A DNA stretch of 64,000 nt from Enchytraeus crypticus (lineage: Eukaryota; Annelida; Clitellata; Enchytraeida; Enchytraeidae): NCBI GenBank assembly GCA_905160935.1, contig CAJHZI010000495.1:2381501-2445500 (forward strand), given 5' to 3'. Shown here one piece after another: positions 32,912 through 44,224 of this stretch. The notes beneath the pieces were generated by a model. That model was not told where the DNA came from and did no database searches. It saw only the letters and a list, made by a program, of their open reading frames with translations. Position 1 is the first letter of the stretch. Each line of letters opens with the position of its first letter. A program made the translations under genes and the position numbers.

Positions 32912-33602
32912 CTCTGTAGGCATTGGGCCGATATTTATTACTGTGACAGTTGTTGAATTGACTACTCTGTTATAGAGAGGGGATAGTTGTGATACTGCGG
33001 TATTTGTGGTAGTGTAGAGTGTTGATGAGAGGGAAAAAGTATCTTTAATCTTATTTATATGAGACGCTGAAAGGCGTCAGAAACATCAGTGGTTGGCGGT
33101 GTTTGTTGCACTTAGCACACGAGTCTAATGTGCTTAACTCTCATAGAACTATTACGCACTATGCTGAGTCCTGTAATTGAAAGATTTTGTCTGCTCAGAT
33201 TTTTTGTAGTGTTTGGCTTTGAGAGTCTGGAGGTGTAAGTTTTTAAAACCACTGTTCTAATAACTAGAGCATATGATCATTTATCCCGACCCTTCCAAAC
33301 TGGGATTCAAGGGAAGTTGATGATGATGAGATTAACCTGAGCAAGTCAACGTTCCATGTCTAAAAATCGTTGGACAGAATCTATTGAACATGTCTCGTTG
33401 ATCTTGTTGTGATCAATCAGCTGCATGTATGTATGAGCCATTTATGTGCGTATACTTTGCCTGATTGTAAGTACTGATATCAGTTACGGGTATTGTCTTG
33501 ATGCAAGAGTCTTGCTAGATGTATAAAGTTTCGGCATCTGCTTCCTTACGCTAAGTTTATGTCAGAGGTATATCAGAGTTCATCATGTTCATGTAGTCTC
33601 TA
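32912..33602 (+). other. MFAP1 3' UTR (predicted)
   Basis: Non-coding DNA from the stop codon to the first good AATAAA (33603). It includes a short family C fragment near 33280-33325 (GACCCTTCCAAACTGGGATT). Confidence 0.5.
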
Positions 33603-33608
33603 AATAAA
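33603..33608 (+). promoter_or_regulatory. Polyadenylation signal AATAAA of MFAP1
   Basis: AATAAA 692 bases after the stop codon. No earlier canonical hexamer was seen in the 3' flank. Confidence 0.45.
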
Positions 33609-33799
33609 ATATCTGTAAATAATATTTACAAGATTGAATTGTGTTTTTATGGGTCAACTTTGGCTTAAATGCGTTCGGTTTTTATAAAACAGCCGGTCGC
33701 CTGAATGAAGATTTTTCTTGATAATCTGCTTGGTTTCGTTTCAGCAGCTATTTTTCATGGTTAACTATTCAAGTGAATAGTAAGTAAAAATTCAACATA

Positions 33800-33818
33800 A
33801 GGTGAAGAACTTTGGACG
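33800..33818 (+). repeat. Isolated 19-base copy of the MFAP1 exon 11 acceptor
   Basis: AGGTGAAGAACTTTGGACG is identical to 32733-32751 (acceptor AG plus the exon 11 start) but lies about 890 bases downstream of the stop codon. It matches the true exon (TTTGGACG), not the array units (TTTGTATT). Confidence 0.75.
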
Positions 33819-34405
33819 ATATGTAAAAGTAATAACTGGTACCTAGGTTTTACTAGGTTTTTTTCAATAATTCTAATTGATCTCACTTTGTAGTGTAAGC
33901 ACAAGACCTGATAGTACAACAGTAATCAGGAAGAGTTTATAAAGTTAGAGGACAGTGTTGTAAGTGATTCTAAAATGAAACGTTCTGCGTTGATTGATAC
34001 GCCTTGTGACGAATTAATATGTTGCTAAGTGCACTAGATTTTAAAATGAGGTCTATCTCAATTGATTAAGACTTGAATCATTTTTCAACATCTTCAGAAA
34101 CTGATCCAATTGGCTGGACTGACATTCGAAGCAGTAACCGCCTGCTTGTCGGGCAAGTATTGTGCTAACTTCGCGCTAAAGGATTTTTATGCGAATAGAA
34201 ACAAGTACCAGTTTACTAACCTTCCTATTTTAACCTGAGACTGCAGCTCTATCAGGAACGTCCAGCGCGGACTTTACTAGTGGCACTTTATTCTTCGTGT
34301 ATTAAGTATTAAATATACTCGGTGGCATACTTAAACTTTATCTAAAATAATTCATGATTCATGCAAACACGAAGAGACAACTTAAAGACTACTTCAAATT
34401 CTATT
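33819..34405. other. Intergenic DNA
   Basis: Nothing supportable was seen. Confidence 0.4.
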
Positions 34406-34517
34406 AAAGCTGGTAAAGCTAAGCTTAACGCAAGTTTCCTCACTCGAATGCGATGTCAGGGACGGGCGACCCCAGGATTTGAACCCCACACATAATGATC
34501 CGCGGTCGAGTATCTAA
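34406..34517 (-). repeat. SINE family B, minus orientation
   Basis: The plus strand shows AAGCTTAACGCAAGTTTCCT, CACTCGAATGCGATGTCAGG, GGATTTGAACCCCACACATA (B box reversed) and GATCCGCGGTCGAGTATC. Confidence 0.8.
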
Positions 34518-34519
34518 AA

Positions 34520-35020
34520 CATAACAATTCGAGTGCTACTGTCGTTCATGACAATGTCGAGCACTATTGAGACAAATCCGAGGCAAAATCAAGAATTAAA
34601 ATCAAGTATTAAGTCATTCAAATGTAAATGTTTGTTTTTAGAAAAATTCATTTGAAGTTCCGTTGTTGGACCTTCTTTTTGCTCGCCGGCTTGATTTTAT
34701 CTCAATACTGCTTGATGTTGTCATTGATGACTGTAGCACTCTAATTGTTGTTATGTTATGCTATTTGCGGCTTCCCTTGAGCTTTCGTGAATCGGATATC
34801 ATCTGGGTTTTGAGGTCTAAAATCCAGTAGGCCTAATATCCATGTGCTACCTTGAAAACTGCGCTAAAACCTCCATTCCGCTAGAACCCTTCCTTGTGCT
34901 GCTTACCCGGATTTTGGCCCCGCACCGTTTATGAACATCTCACTCTGCTCATCGTTTTTGATTTGGTTTTACAGTGCTCGACGTTGTCATAAAGAACAGT
35001 AGCACTCTTACCTTTTTGCT
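34520..35020. repeat. Repeat family E cluster
   Basis: Three fragments: 34523-34590 plus (GAGTGCTACTGTCGTTCATG, GAGCACTATTGAGACAAA), 34655-34760 minus (GACCTTCTTTTTGCTCGCCG, TGATGTTGTCATTGATGACT, GTAGCACTCTAATTG) and a diverged one at 34905-35012 minus (CCGCACCGTTTATG, GTGCTCGACGTTGTCAT). The first two face each other as an inverted pair. Confidence 0.65.
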
Positions 35021-36390
35021 GTTGTTGCGCTTTCACAAGCATAAGCCATGTTAACAGTACATATTATTAAGTGATATAAATTGTACATTGCGCATTTCTA
35101 TGGCTGCCAAATATCTCGGCACGTAGGATTCGCATACTCAACGGCTATTTGACTAATAATTTTGATCCAGTTCTAATAAGTCTTCCTCCTCCGGTCGTTT
35201 CATTTTAGCCGAGTATCCAGCGTTGAATGCGACAAGTTGATCGACAGAAAGTCGCAGGAATGATCTCAGAGTTGTAGTAGACTTTTTGCATCAAGCTTGT
35301 TGAGCTCTATGCAATTGGATTGATCAACTTTAAATCCTCACATTATTCACATTTAGAAACTTATTTTATAGTGAGGTGATCATCTGATGTTCTGATGACA
35401 TCTATCACTTATCAATTATCATTTGTTTAACCATTACACAGTTTAATCATTTTTCTACAGTACCAGTTCTATGAATAGTCGAGATTTTAATCTCTGATTA
35501 GCTCTACCGGGAATTGATCCTATTGACCCAGGAACGGTTTCCTAACGAACTTACACACTGAGCTACCTAGATATTATAAAATATTGTTATATTATCAGCA
35601 CAAACGAAGCCTTTCTAGTGATGCAGATGTATATTCTACGTTGACATGTACACGTATCGTCATCTCTTGAATCTCGGTTTAACTAGGATCGGGATTAGAA
35701 AATTTCGTAACAATTTCTGAAGATTAGACACTTACTTAGGATGAAATCGGTAGAACTTATTTATGGACGTCTTTATAAATGTCATTACAATGTCATTTAA
35801 GTAAATTTTTACTTCTCTGTTAATCACACAAAGATCTCCTGTTTCTATATCATCCTTGGAAGACATGAGTCCAGATAAAACCGGATTTTAAGAATATTTA
35901 TGCGTATATAAGTGGGCAATAATTACGGTAAATGCTAACTTGAGAGCTGCCGGAAGCAGCCGACATTGACTATTATCCTACACGTTACTAGTGATTCATG
36001 TTTAGTGCTGACTCTCTAGTAATTAATACGATAATGAGCGGCTAATCATGTTACATTTCTAAATACTTTTGTCTTGCACAAATCTTACTCATACTAACTT
36101 TAAATAATGTAACATTTCTTACTAAAATTAATGCCTAAATAGATCAAATTTATCAGTGATATCTAGAAAAGAAAACCGTTAAAATTAATAATCTTAAGCC
36201 TAATTAATTATCAACTTTCTAAACCATCTTCTGTCACGAGAACCTAACACTTGAGGGTAAGGTCATCTTCGGCCTATCCTAAAGGTCTTCACCCTGTCAG
36301 AGTACGACTTGTAAATTCTTATAGATCGTAGGGGGTCTACTTGATTCTAACATCGGGCATTTCCCCCGTATTAAAAGTAAAAAAGTACAC
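35021..36390. other. Intergenic DNA with small SINE relics
   Basis: A tRNA-like relic on the minus strand at 35495-35575 reads ATCTAGGTAGCTCAGTGTG and later CAATTCCCGG. A family C fragment lies at 35665-35710 (TTGAATCTCGGTTTAACTAG). No gene was seen. Confidence 0.4.
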
Positions 36391-36615
36391 GCGCATTATA
36401 GTGAATTGATTATTTATGCTGATATCTATTACTTTTAATACCACACGTTTAAACCGTTAGGCATTTTAGACCATTTTCCGTATAACCAATCCAGTGAATG
36501 CCTGATATTTTACTCTCAGATCAGCGCTGCTGGTATTCGAACTCGCGGTGGTTCAATTCATCTCAGAATCTCTCATTTAATACTTCATGACGTTATCCCT
36601 ACGCTATTTAGACTT
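36391..36615 (-). repeat. SINE family A, minus orientation
   Basis: The plus strand begins GCATTATAGTGAATTGATTA. It contains TTTACTCTCAGATCAGCGCT and GGTATTCGAACTCGCG (B box reversed) and ends CCCTACGCTATTTAGAC. Confidence 0.85.
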
Positions 36616-37849
36616 TCTAAAAAACGGATAGCCTAATGAAATTTGGTACCAGAACGCTTGATTCACGCTCCTCAAACCCTGGCCTTGATGGTATGTCTGA
36701 CAAGAGAATTGCTCATGTGAGCGCCCTCCATCCACGTGTTCTTTACACTCATTCCAGCAGCTGTTCAGAAAGAATTTGGATATCTCGCCTTGTTTAAGAA
36801 TAAATTAACTATTTATATGACTTATATAATTCTATACAGCATTAGCCTAGATTATGCTATAGGTCTAACATTCGTGTTTTTTTCACAATTTGTATAAAAC
36901 TTACCATTTATTTATAATATTTTATCGTATTTACTTTTTATTACTATAATTAATTTCTCTTAATAGTTATGTGAGAGAAGGTAAAGAGAGAAATAGACTC
37001 AAAATAGTGTATACAAATTGCATTTTAATTGTAATTATTATTGAATATTCTATATTGCGCATTATTTTATACTCAATTAAAAGGGTTCGTCAAAGCTATT
37101 AGGCCTATTGTTATAAGTTCCTCTACTAGATTCATCGTTGTCGCTTTGAAACAGTTTCAATAATTCTTGTATTTTCAGCCTTAGGACAACAAAGAATCGT
37201 AAATTCTTCTACGATAGCTCCACACATGATATACAACATGTCCCTATCATAAATGAAAAGCTTGCCCAAAGCTAGAAGTGCAAACCTGGTTATACAAACA
37301 ATTAAATAATCCGTAATATAACATTATTGTTATGTTGATGTGCAATTTAACCAGAAGGTCAAGCGCGGATAAGGGTTCGTCATTAAAAAATGTTTAAACA
37401 TTAAAAATATGCATTATACTACAAGACGTTTAATCCTAAAAATGTAATGTAAATAAAGTCCAGTGAAGCAAGACATTATAGTTTATGTAATTTTAAATTG
37501 CATTTCATGAACGACGAAATATATACATGTATATAATATAAGAAAACCATACAGACTGGAGTGCCTCTAAATTGCTAGTTAGAGCATTCCACAAAGAAGG
37601 TGCACTGGTGCATATTGAATTGTTCATGTAGTTACTAATTCAGTAACAAATTTACATGTATTTTAGTAAACTGTACATGCACTAATAGGCCTATACATAT
37701 GTTTTCTATAATGTAGTAAGACTACTAATATACGTATAAAATAGTAACTAATATACAAGTAATAACATAATTTAGACTAAATTGATATTTCCACGTAGAA
37801 CAGGTGTGATCTTGTATATCATCTACTCATGTTCATAAAGTAATAGCTG
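36616..37849. other. AT-rich intergenic DNA
   Basis: Nothing supportable was seen. Confidence 0.4.
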
Positions 37850-38262
37850 TTTAAAAAGCATTAGGAAAAGAGGTACGACGAGAAGCAACGAGATACATCA
37901 TTGACTTTAAAAGAAACAGCCTAGGCCTATATAGGGCTACTCACATCTTATATAGAAATTAGGAAGTTCTGCAAATAATGCCAACTAGTCGCGATCTATT
38001 GAATAGAATAAGGTGCCAGCAGATGAAGGTTTTCGGACACACTAAAACGAAATAAATTCTTTGAAAATACCACAGTGACAAGGAAATTAAACTAAAAATG
38101 AAATAAAGGTCGACAGAGGATGTCGTTCATTAAGAGTCTAAGCAAATGGATGCAGATAACGGAAACAGAAATGATCAGAGCAACTATGGACAGCGACATA
38201 TGGAGGAATATGACCATGACCGCCCAGGCTTGGAACAGGCACGTAACTTGAAGAAGTGAATA
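37850..38262 (+). pseudogene. LINE ORF2 3'-end fragment
   Basis: Conceptual translation with frameshifts gives LLNRIRCQQMKVFGH, then ESKQMDADN-like remnants in one frame, and WMQITETEMIRATMDSDIW with MTMTAQAWNRHVT in another. This is the C-terminal end of a non-LTR retrotransposon reverse transcriptase protein, of a different family from the one at 57085. It is dead and 5'-truncated. Confidence 0.65.
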
Positions 38263-38465
38263 CACAGATAAAGTGTTGAAAGAAATATATGGATGGATTA
38301 ATTGAAATACATTTCTTGGAAATATGTTTGATTACACGACTGACATTGAGGAATTGATCTATAAAGACCTATAAAGCTATTATTCATAAATATATGAATG
38401 GCTACTCAGTTTGTATTTTATAGTGAATGAAATCAAAGAGACTCGACCCTCGACTTCTCTGGCTA

Positions 38466-38572
38466 TACCTCTTTCTCTCTCTCTCTCTCACTCACTATCT
38501 CTCTCTATCACTCACTCTACCTTACCATCTCTCTCATTCTCTTTCTCTCTCACACATACTCTATCTCTGTGC
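38466..38572 (+). repeat. (CT)n microsatellite
   Basis: Imperfect CT-rich run with CTCACTCACTAT interruptions. It accounts for a spurious Ser/Leu-rich ORF. Confidence 0.9.
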
Positions 38573-38937
38573 TTATTTATTTCTTCTTTCTTCGTCATAG
38601 CATGTTAAGTTTAGCATTATTCATCTACCTAGCAAAAATGCCAGTCTAAAACTCCTCCATAAATCTAGATAGTAAAAGCCATTAGGAGACGCATCAGCAC
38701 TCAGTTCGCATATATCGCAATTACAGTAATAAATGTAATGTGTTGACGACACTCAAAACGTGATCACGAGCTGCACGTAAGCTCTCCAGCACGTGATGTC
38801 ACTGATGTCATATTGACCTAATGCATCATGTGAATATGTCCTGACAGTACACTGAAAATGACGTAAAATTCTTAGTATTTTAACAAATTATTGGCAATAT
38901 TGTATGCGCTAGTTTTACAACTAATAATAAAAAAATG

Positions 38938-39080
38938 ATAAAGCTCGTAAAAGCTAGTGTTGACTTCAGTTTCCTCACTCGAAAGAGATGTTAGTGGCGG
39001 GAGAGCTCAGGATTTGAACCCCGCACATACTGATCCGCGGTCGAATACCTTACAAACATGGCCACTGGCTCCAGCCGATA
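38938..39080 (-). repeat. SINE family B, minus orientation
   Basis: The plus strand shows TCAGTTTCCTCACTCGAAAG, AGGATTTGAACCCCGCACAT and GATCCGCGGTCGAATACC, ending in GCCACTGGCTCCAGCC, the 5' end of the tRNA-like head. Among the most complete B copies. Confidence 0.85.
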
Positions 39081-40224
39081 GACAGTATGATATGATAGAT
39101 TAATATAAGTAAGTATTTATGATTTTGGTTGAACTCCATGAATAGGCGTTTCCTGCTCCTCTATTAATTGCCATCCAGTGGCTGATCTAAATTTACCCTT
39201 GAAGCTTTCTGGAGATCTGCATAGGCATTATCGGAACAAAATTACTTTCCTTTATCTTCTGTTATGAGTAAATAAATCTTTCTTTTGTTAACATATAATA
39301 TCTTGTACCTGCTCAGTTAATGCTTAGCACTATTAAATTGCGATAGAGTCTGATGGATACTGCATTCCATTTACATTTTCATCACTTAGTTACGAGTTTG
39401 GATCACTACATTTGTACTTCCTTTGAAGGCTAAAACTTGCGCAGAGAGTTAATTTCTCTGAAGCTTTTGCCTCTAACGTTACACATGGAGGCACGGAATC
39501 AATCCAGTCTTTATAAATCACGGCAATACTTGCTAATCACAGTGTGACGCAATGTGGATTGTGCTGTGAGCATTGGGTCATCATAGATTAGTAGTGGGAG
39601 TAGTTCCTTGCAAAGAGATCAACAGACTAGTCAGTTATTTAGTGTAGATCTGCGTTAGTTTATTCTCGGCTAATAAACATTCTGTATTAACCGTACTTCA
39701 AAGAGAGAGAGTATGCGCATTTAATCTGCTATTTTGTATGGCGTAACAATTGTAATACAACCAATTTAACAGTGGAAAATCGTTTGCGGCATTATACCAC
39801 CAGGCTACTGGATTTTCACTCTCTATTCAGCTCTACTCTGGCATTTAGCATAGAGCGGCGCTTTATAAATATGCCAATGATTGATTGACTGATTAATTAA
39901 TTGAGTAAAAAATAATACAGAATAATAGCTCAAAGAGTTATCTAGGCCCATCTCGGTAATGGTAAGCACTGTTGATTATTATGAGGTGTTGAGGTTCGGA
40001 CTGTATCGTTCTTACTTCAGCGCATTGGAGAAAATTCTATTGGTTTCTATATGTAGTTGATTTATGGTTTCTGATTGATTTTCTAAAAGTTTGAAAGAAT
40101 TTTATCAATCAAACTCCGTTAAGTTTATCTTATTATTATTATTAGTAGTAAGTTTATCGCACAGCTACTAAGTACAATTTGTTAGTAAGTTGCTCGACAC
40201 TTCGAGGTGATAGTCATTTGAAGG
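39081..40224. other. Intergenic DNA
   Basis: No gene or clear repeat. A short GATTGATTGACTGATTAATT tract lies near 39880. Confidence 0.4.
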
Positions 40225-40375
40225 TCCTAAACGCTAGAAATGTCATCATCATCATCATCATCGTCATCATAATCGTCATAATCGTCATCATCGTCATCAT
40301 CGTCATCTTTCCTTCAATCCCAGTTTAACTAGGGTCGGAATTGGCATAGACGTTCTCCAATTCGAACACATTGGA
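40225..40375 (-). repeat. (CAT/CGT)n tract with family C fragment
   Basis: ATCATCATC and ATCGTCATC repeats (40238-40305) are followed by CCTTCAATCCCAGTTTAACT and AGGGTCGG, the reversed 3' end of family C, whose copies carry a GATGATGAT tail. Confidence 0.75.
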
Positions 40376-40726
40376 ATATATAGAAATAATAATAAACAGT
40401 ATGTAACGGAATTTGAGCAACATTTTTCAATTTAAACCAATTTTAAGATACTCAGTCCACTCTATTATTGTTAAATGGGGTTTTAAATAGTTTTGCTGTG
40501 AAAATACTTTCAACGGAGATTGAAATGGCCGTTCACGTTGAGTCATTTCGTTGAAGTAATTCTGGAAGCTGACTGTGATTGACATGATCTTTGTGCACGT
40601 GGAATACTGATAGTCTTGATATGCAAGCTTTGAAACTCCCTCTGGATTTCTGACTTTTGGATTTAATGAGTTAGAGACGAAGTGATATATAGTTCTACTT
40701 AATTTGAAATTAGCAATATAGATTAA

Positions 40727-40800
40727 AGCTAATGTTAACGTCAATTTTCTCACTCGAAAGCGATGTCAGTGTCAGGTGAGCCCAGGATTTGAACCCCGCA
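40727..40800 (-). repeat. SINE family B fragment, minus orientation
   Basis: AAAGCTAATGTTAACGTCAA through AGGATTTGAACCCCGCA. It is cut off where the family A region begins, so the tRNA-like head is missing. Confidence 0.75.
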
Positions 40801-40833
40801 ACTAAACGACCTGAACTGGCACCGTGCCATTAA

Positions 40834-41075
40834 ATGTCTCAATAGTGCAATGGTTAAGGGTGTAGATAACGTCATGAAGTTTTAAATAACAGACCCAGAG
40901 GTGAATCGAACTCTCGTGGGTTCGATTCCCAGCCGCGCTGATCTGAGAGTAGAATCTCGGACATTCACTGGACTGGCTACACGGAAAATGGACTAAATTG
41001 CCTAACGGATATAACATGTGGTATTAAAAGTGATAGATGTCAACATAGTTGATCATTTCACTATAATGTGTGTGT
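40834..41075 (+). repeat. SINE family A, well-preserved copy
   Basis: Good reference copy: head TCTCAATAGTGCAATGGTTA (A-box-like), B box GGGTTCGATTCCCAGCC at about 40919, middle GATCTGAGAGTAGAATCTCG, ACACGGAAAATGGACTAAAT, and 3' end ATCATTTCACTATAATGTGT. Head and boxes indicate derivation from a tRNA; transcription by RNA polymerase III is inferred. Confidence 0.9.
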
Positions 41076-41218
41076 GCCGCATCCCATTGTGAACAGGGCC
41101 TCCTGAAACCTTCAATCTTTTATCTATCTAACGTTGTCAATGGATCAACCGTTAACTGCACGTGTCAAAGAAGGTGATTAAGTAAGAACTAAGGAAGGCA
41201 ACGAGAAACTAAAGAACA

Positions 41219-41252
41219 AAAATCTTTTCGATCAATAGATCGAAAAGATTTT
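41219..41252. repeat. Perfect 15-bp inverted repeat
   Basis: AAAATCTTTTCGATC (41219-41233) and GATCGAAAAGATTTT (41238-41252) are exact reverse complements with loop AATA. It follows a repeat resembling the SINE-like module TGCACGTGTC...GGCAACGAGAAAC at 41155-41210. Confidence 0.85.
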
Positions 41253-42734
41253 CTTTTCTATGCATGAAACAGTCAGTAGGTAGGAATATGTACCCATTGA
41301 TACCCCACTTGGGAGAAAATTTCAGAGAGAGAGATACATAGAAATTGACATTTTATAAAATATTCAAACAAGAGGATTAAATATCGTTTTGTAGTCGGAG
41401 AACTTATACGCCGGTCAGTATAGAACCTAAATTCGAATCAGCCACATATTGATTAAAGGAAGTGTATGTTACCGGTCCACCAAGACTTTCCGACAGGTCG
41501 GATTTGTCTCCTTTCTGGAGCGGTGCGGTGTTTCAAGTAGAAGAAACTAAAATCGGAAATCCTAATGAAGACGGATAGGTTGGCATTAAGTTAAAGCATC
41601 GGGTTTCCGAAGTACAAAGAATCTTAGAAACTTTCGTCCGAGTTTGTTTAACCAGCCTCCTGGCTTGCATTTAAAAAACGAAACTTTTGCTTCAAAGAAT
41701 TAGAAGGTTAATAAATCTACTTTAGAAAAGATTAATCCGTGATTAAAAGCATAGAGGCCACTTGTACTAAACTTTGATATAATATTTAACCTTCTAATAT
41801 TCTGTTCTGGAGAAAGTTTATTTAGGTTTGTGGGAATGCAGTCATATGGAAATGTGTTCTCTTAAAAGGTTTTAAACATTCAATTCAACAACTAGATGTT
41901 GCGAATATTTAAGACTTTGACCCATATTTATCTGCAGTTGATGCAAACTACTCAAAAACTTTGAATTCTTTACTTTAACCTTAATTTTATGTAATGGAAA
42001 TATATAAGGCCTAGTTGAATTTTAATTGAAACAATTCTTTTAAAAGTTATAGCATTCCCAGCTGTATTAAATACATAATTACATGTATATTGACTACAGG
42101 CATATCTGTATATCTAAGAGCAGGACTACTGTATATTTTATGGCTTTACAGTTATTTATGAAGTAATTTAAACAAGATACAGTATTACGATGTACCAGAT
42201 TCACTATCTAGCTTCCAAAAGTGGTTTTAAATAGGCAATTATTAGTTTGAAATTATTTTGTAGAAAACTCATAAATTGGTAATTTTTGGTTATTGGTTTT
42301 CCAAATTCAGAGTATCAGTTACTTATCTCAATAGAATCTCTCGTGTGATTAAATAGCGAAATTAACCATATAGAGGCTTAGTTTTTATTTCAATTAGACA
42401 TATTTTATTAACCTTCTAATCTTTTAATCGTATCCACTAATAGAAAAAACTTCCTAGTTTCACGCCCAAAACGTATCTTACGTATTTCATTTACTATGTC
42501 CGATATCATGAAGAACAGACCAATCGATATCTGCACTTGTCGTAGAGGCGATAAAGCAAAAACTGGGGTAGGCAACGCGAAACCACACAGTCATATTTTC
42601 CCATGCTATTGGCTAAAAAAGTCTGTTAAAGACATAACCTTTTATGAAATTATTAACTTTATCTATGTCCCCGTGTTGTGACCGTATTATTTGAAGAATT
42701 GAACAACCGGTGATTGCACGTGTCGTAGAAGGCG
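41253..42734. other. Intergenic DNA with one short SINE-like module
   Basis: At 42515-42595 the module CACTTGTCGTAGAGGCGA ... GGCAACGCGAAACCAC recurs (also 41155, 42718, 55350). Otherwise AT-rich and featureless. No gene was seen. Confidence 0.4.
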
Positions 42735-42952
42735 ACTAAAACACTAAAATCCATATAAACGTCAGAAAGGTATTCGGTTGGTGAGCGCCTAGGCTCCAGA
42801 AATTGATACAAAAAATTTAAACGTATGGAAAAATCTCAAGTAGGTGATTGACTGATGATATGATGTAGGACAGAGAAGATTTGAGACAGTCTATGGGTAT
42901 CCCGACCCTAGTTAAACTGGGATTCAAGGAAAGATGGTGATGATAAAATTTA
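42735..42952 (+). repeat. Repeat family C (SINE-like)
   Basis: Contains GTATTCGGTTGGTGAGCGCC, AGGCTCCAGAAATTG, GTGATTGACTGATGATATGA, GGACAGAGAAGATTTGAGAC, CCCGACCCTAGTTAAACTGG and GATTCAAGGAAAGATGGTGA. A module GATTGCACGTGTCGTAGAAG at 42711 may be its head. Copies with the same end occur at 30968, 40225, 48865 and 51745. Confidence 0.75.
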
Positions 42953-43345
42953 TCTATGGAGTGCTCGTCATTGAGCGCGAAAGCTCCGAGTACGAATGCG
43001 TATAACATTGACTCAGCATTTTCACAAATCAGGACTTAAACATTGGAAAATATATTTTATGTTTTATTTGTAAATTAAAAGCAGTTTTAAACTAACTATA
43101 TTTAACAATTATCGTGCTATAACGTAGGCCTTTTTGTATCAATGCTTATTTTGCTATTTGAAATTCAAATTTAGCTTTTGATTGAACAATGCAGCAATTT
43201 GCTCAAGTCTACAATGATTTCGTTTTGATCTGATCTTTAAATATAAGGCAATTATTTGGCTATCATTTAAACATTTAGTTGTTATTTAAACGTTTAACTT
43301 TTACTTGGTTATTTAGATATTATTGGACATTTATATACATGTATT

Positions 43346-43535
43346 ATTGGGCATTTAGCTATTATTGAGCATTTAGCTATTATTGAGCATTTAGATATTA
43401 GTGAGCATTTAGATATTAGTGAGCATTTAGATATTAGTGAGCATTTGGATATGAGTGAGCATTTAGATATTAGTGAGCATTTAGATATTAGTGAGCATTT
43501 AGATATTAGTGAGCATTTAGATATTAGTGTGCATA
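43346..43535 (+). repeat. 18-bp minisatellite
   Basis: About ten copies of TGAGCATTTAGATATTAG, degenerate at the left (GGCATTTAGCTATTATTG). Confidence 0.9.
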
Positions 43536-43689
43536 GAAGAACATAAGAACTAAATCGACATAGAGAAATTAGAACAAAAAATAACTTTTTATTACTACCA
43601 AGATTCCACTTTTGAAAATTCTTGACAAAAAATGAGTAGTAGAATTTTTTTTGAGTAACAATTTAATTGTGAAGCCTATGGCTGCAGTA

Positions 43690-43760
43690 GCACGTAAGAA
43701 GTAACCTAGTCATCTGAATCAAGAGGTCATATTTCAATTCCTCGTTCAGTCATAAAAGAT
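43690..43760 (+). repeat. tRNA-like SINE relic
   Basis: AGTAGCACGTAAGAAGTAAC and ATTTCAATTCCTCGTTC resemble worn A and B boxes. Weak evidence. Confidence 0.3.
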
Positions 43761-44152
43761 AAATCACAAAATATCTGAAGGATTTAAAAAAATCAAACTA
43801 TGGAGCTCTATATCAGTAAAAGATAATAGTAGTGAACAAGAAATCGACGCACCTAAAATCTACATATATACGTGTCTATAACACGAAGATACATGGGAGC
43901 TAAATCTAGATAACTATCTGAATGCGAGCTTGCTCTTTAGTCAATTAAGCTTTTCAATGTTTCCAGATCTCAAATGCTAATATTGGGGAAATAGTGTTAA
44001 AAAATTTGATTCAGATAAGCGAAATTTGACTATTTTCCACATTCTATTATTATCTCACTTTCTCTGTCTAGTGTTCTATGTCAAGTGGCAGGGCCACAGC
44101 ACATTTTTATACTAGGAGTCTGCTTTTATGCTCCAGATTGAGAGCACTCTAG

Positions 44153-44224
44153 AGCTCAACAAGTTAATCTCTTCACAAAGGGCTACTCTATAGCTCAACA
44201 AGTTAATCTCTTCACAAAGGGCTA
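44153..44224 (+). repeat. 39-bp tandem duplication
   Basis: AGCTCAACAAGTTAATCTCT followed by TCACAAAGGGCTA occurs twice, at 44153 and 44192, without differences in the shared part. A recent duplication. Confidence 0.9.
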
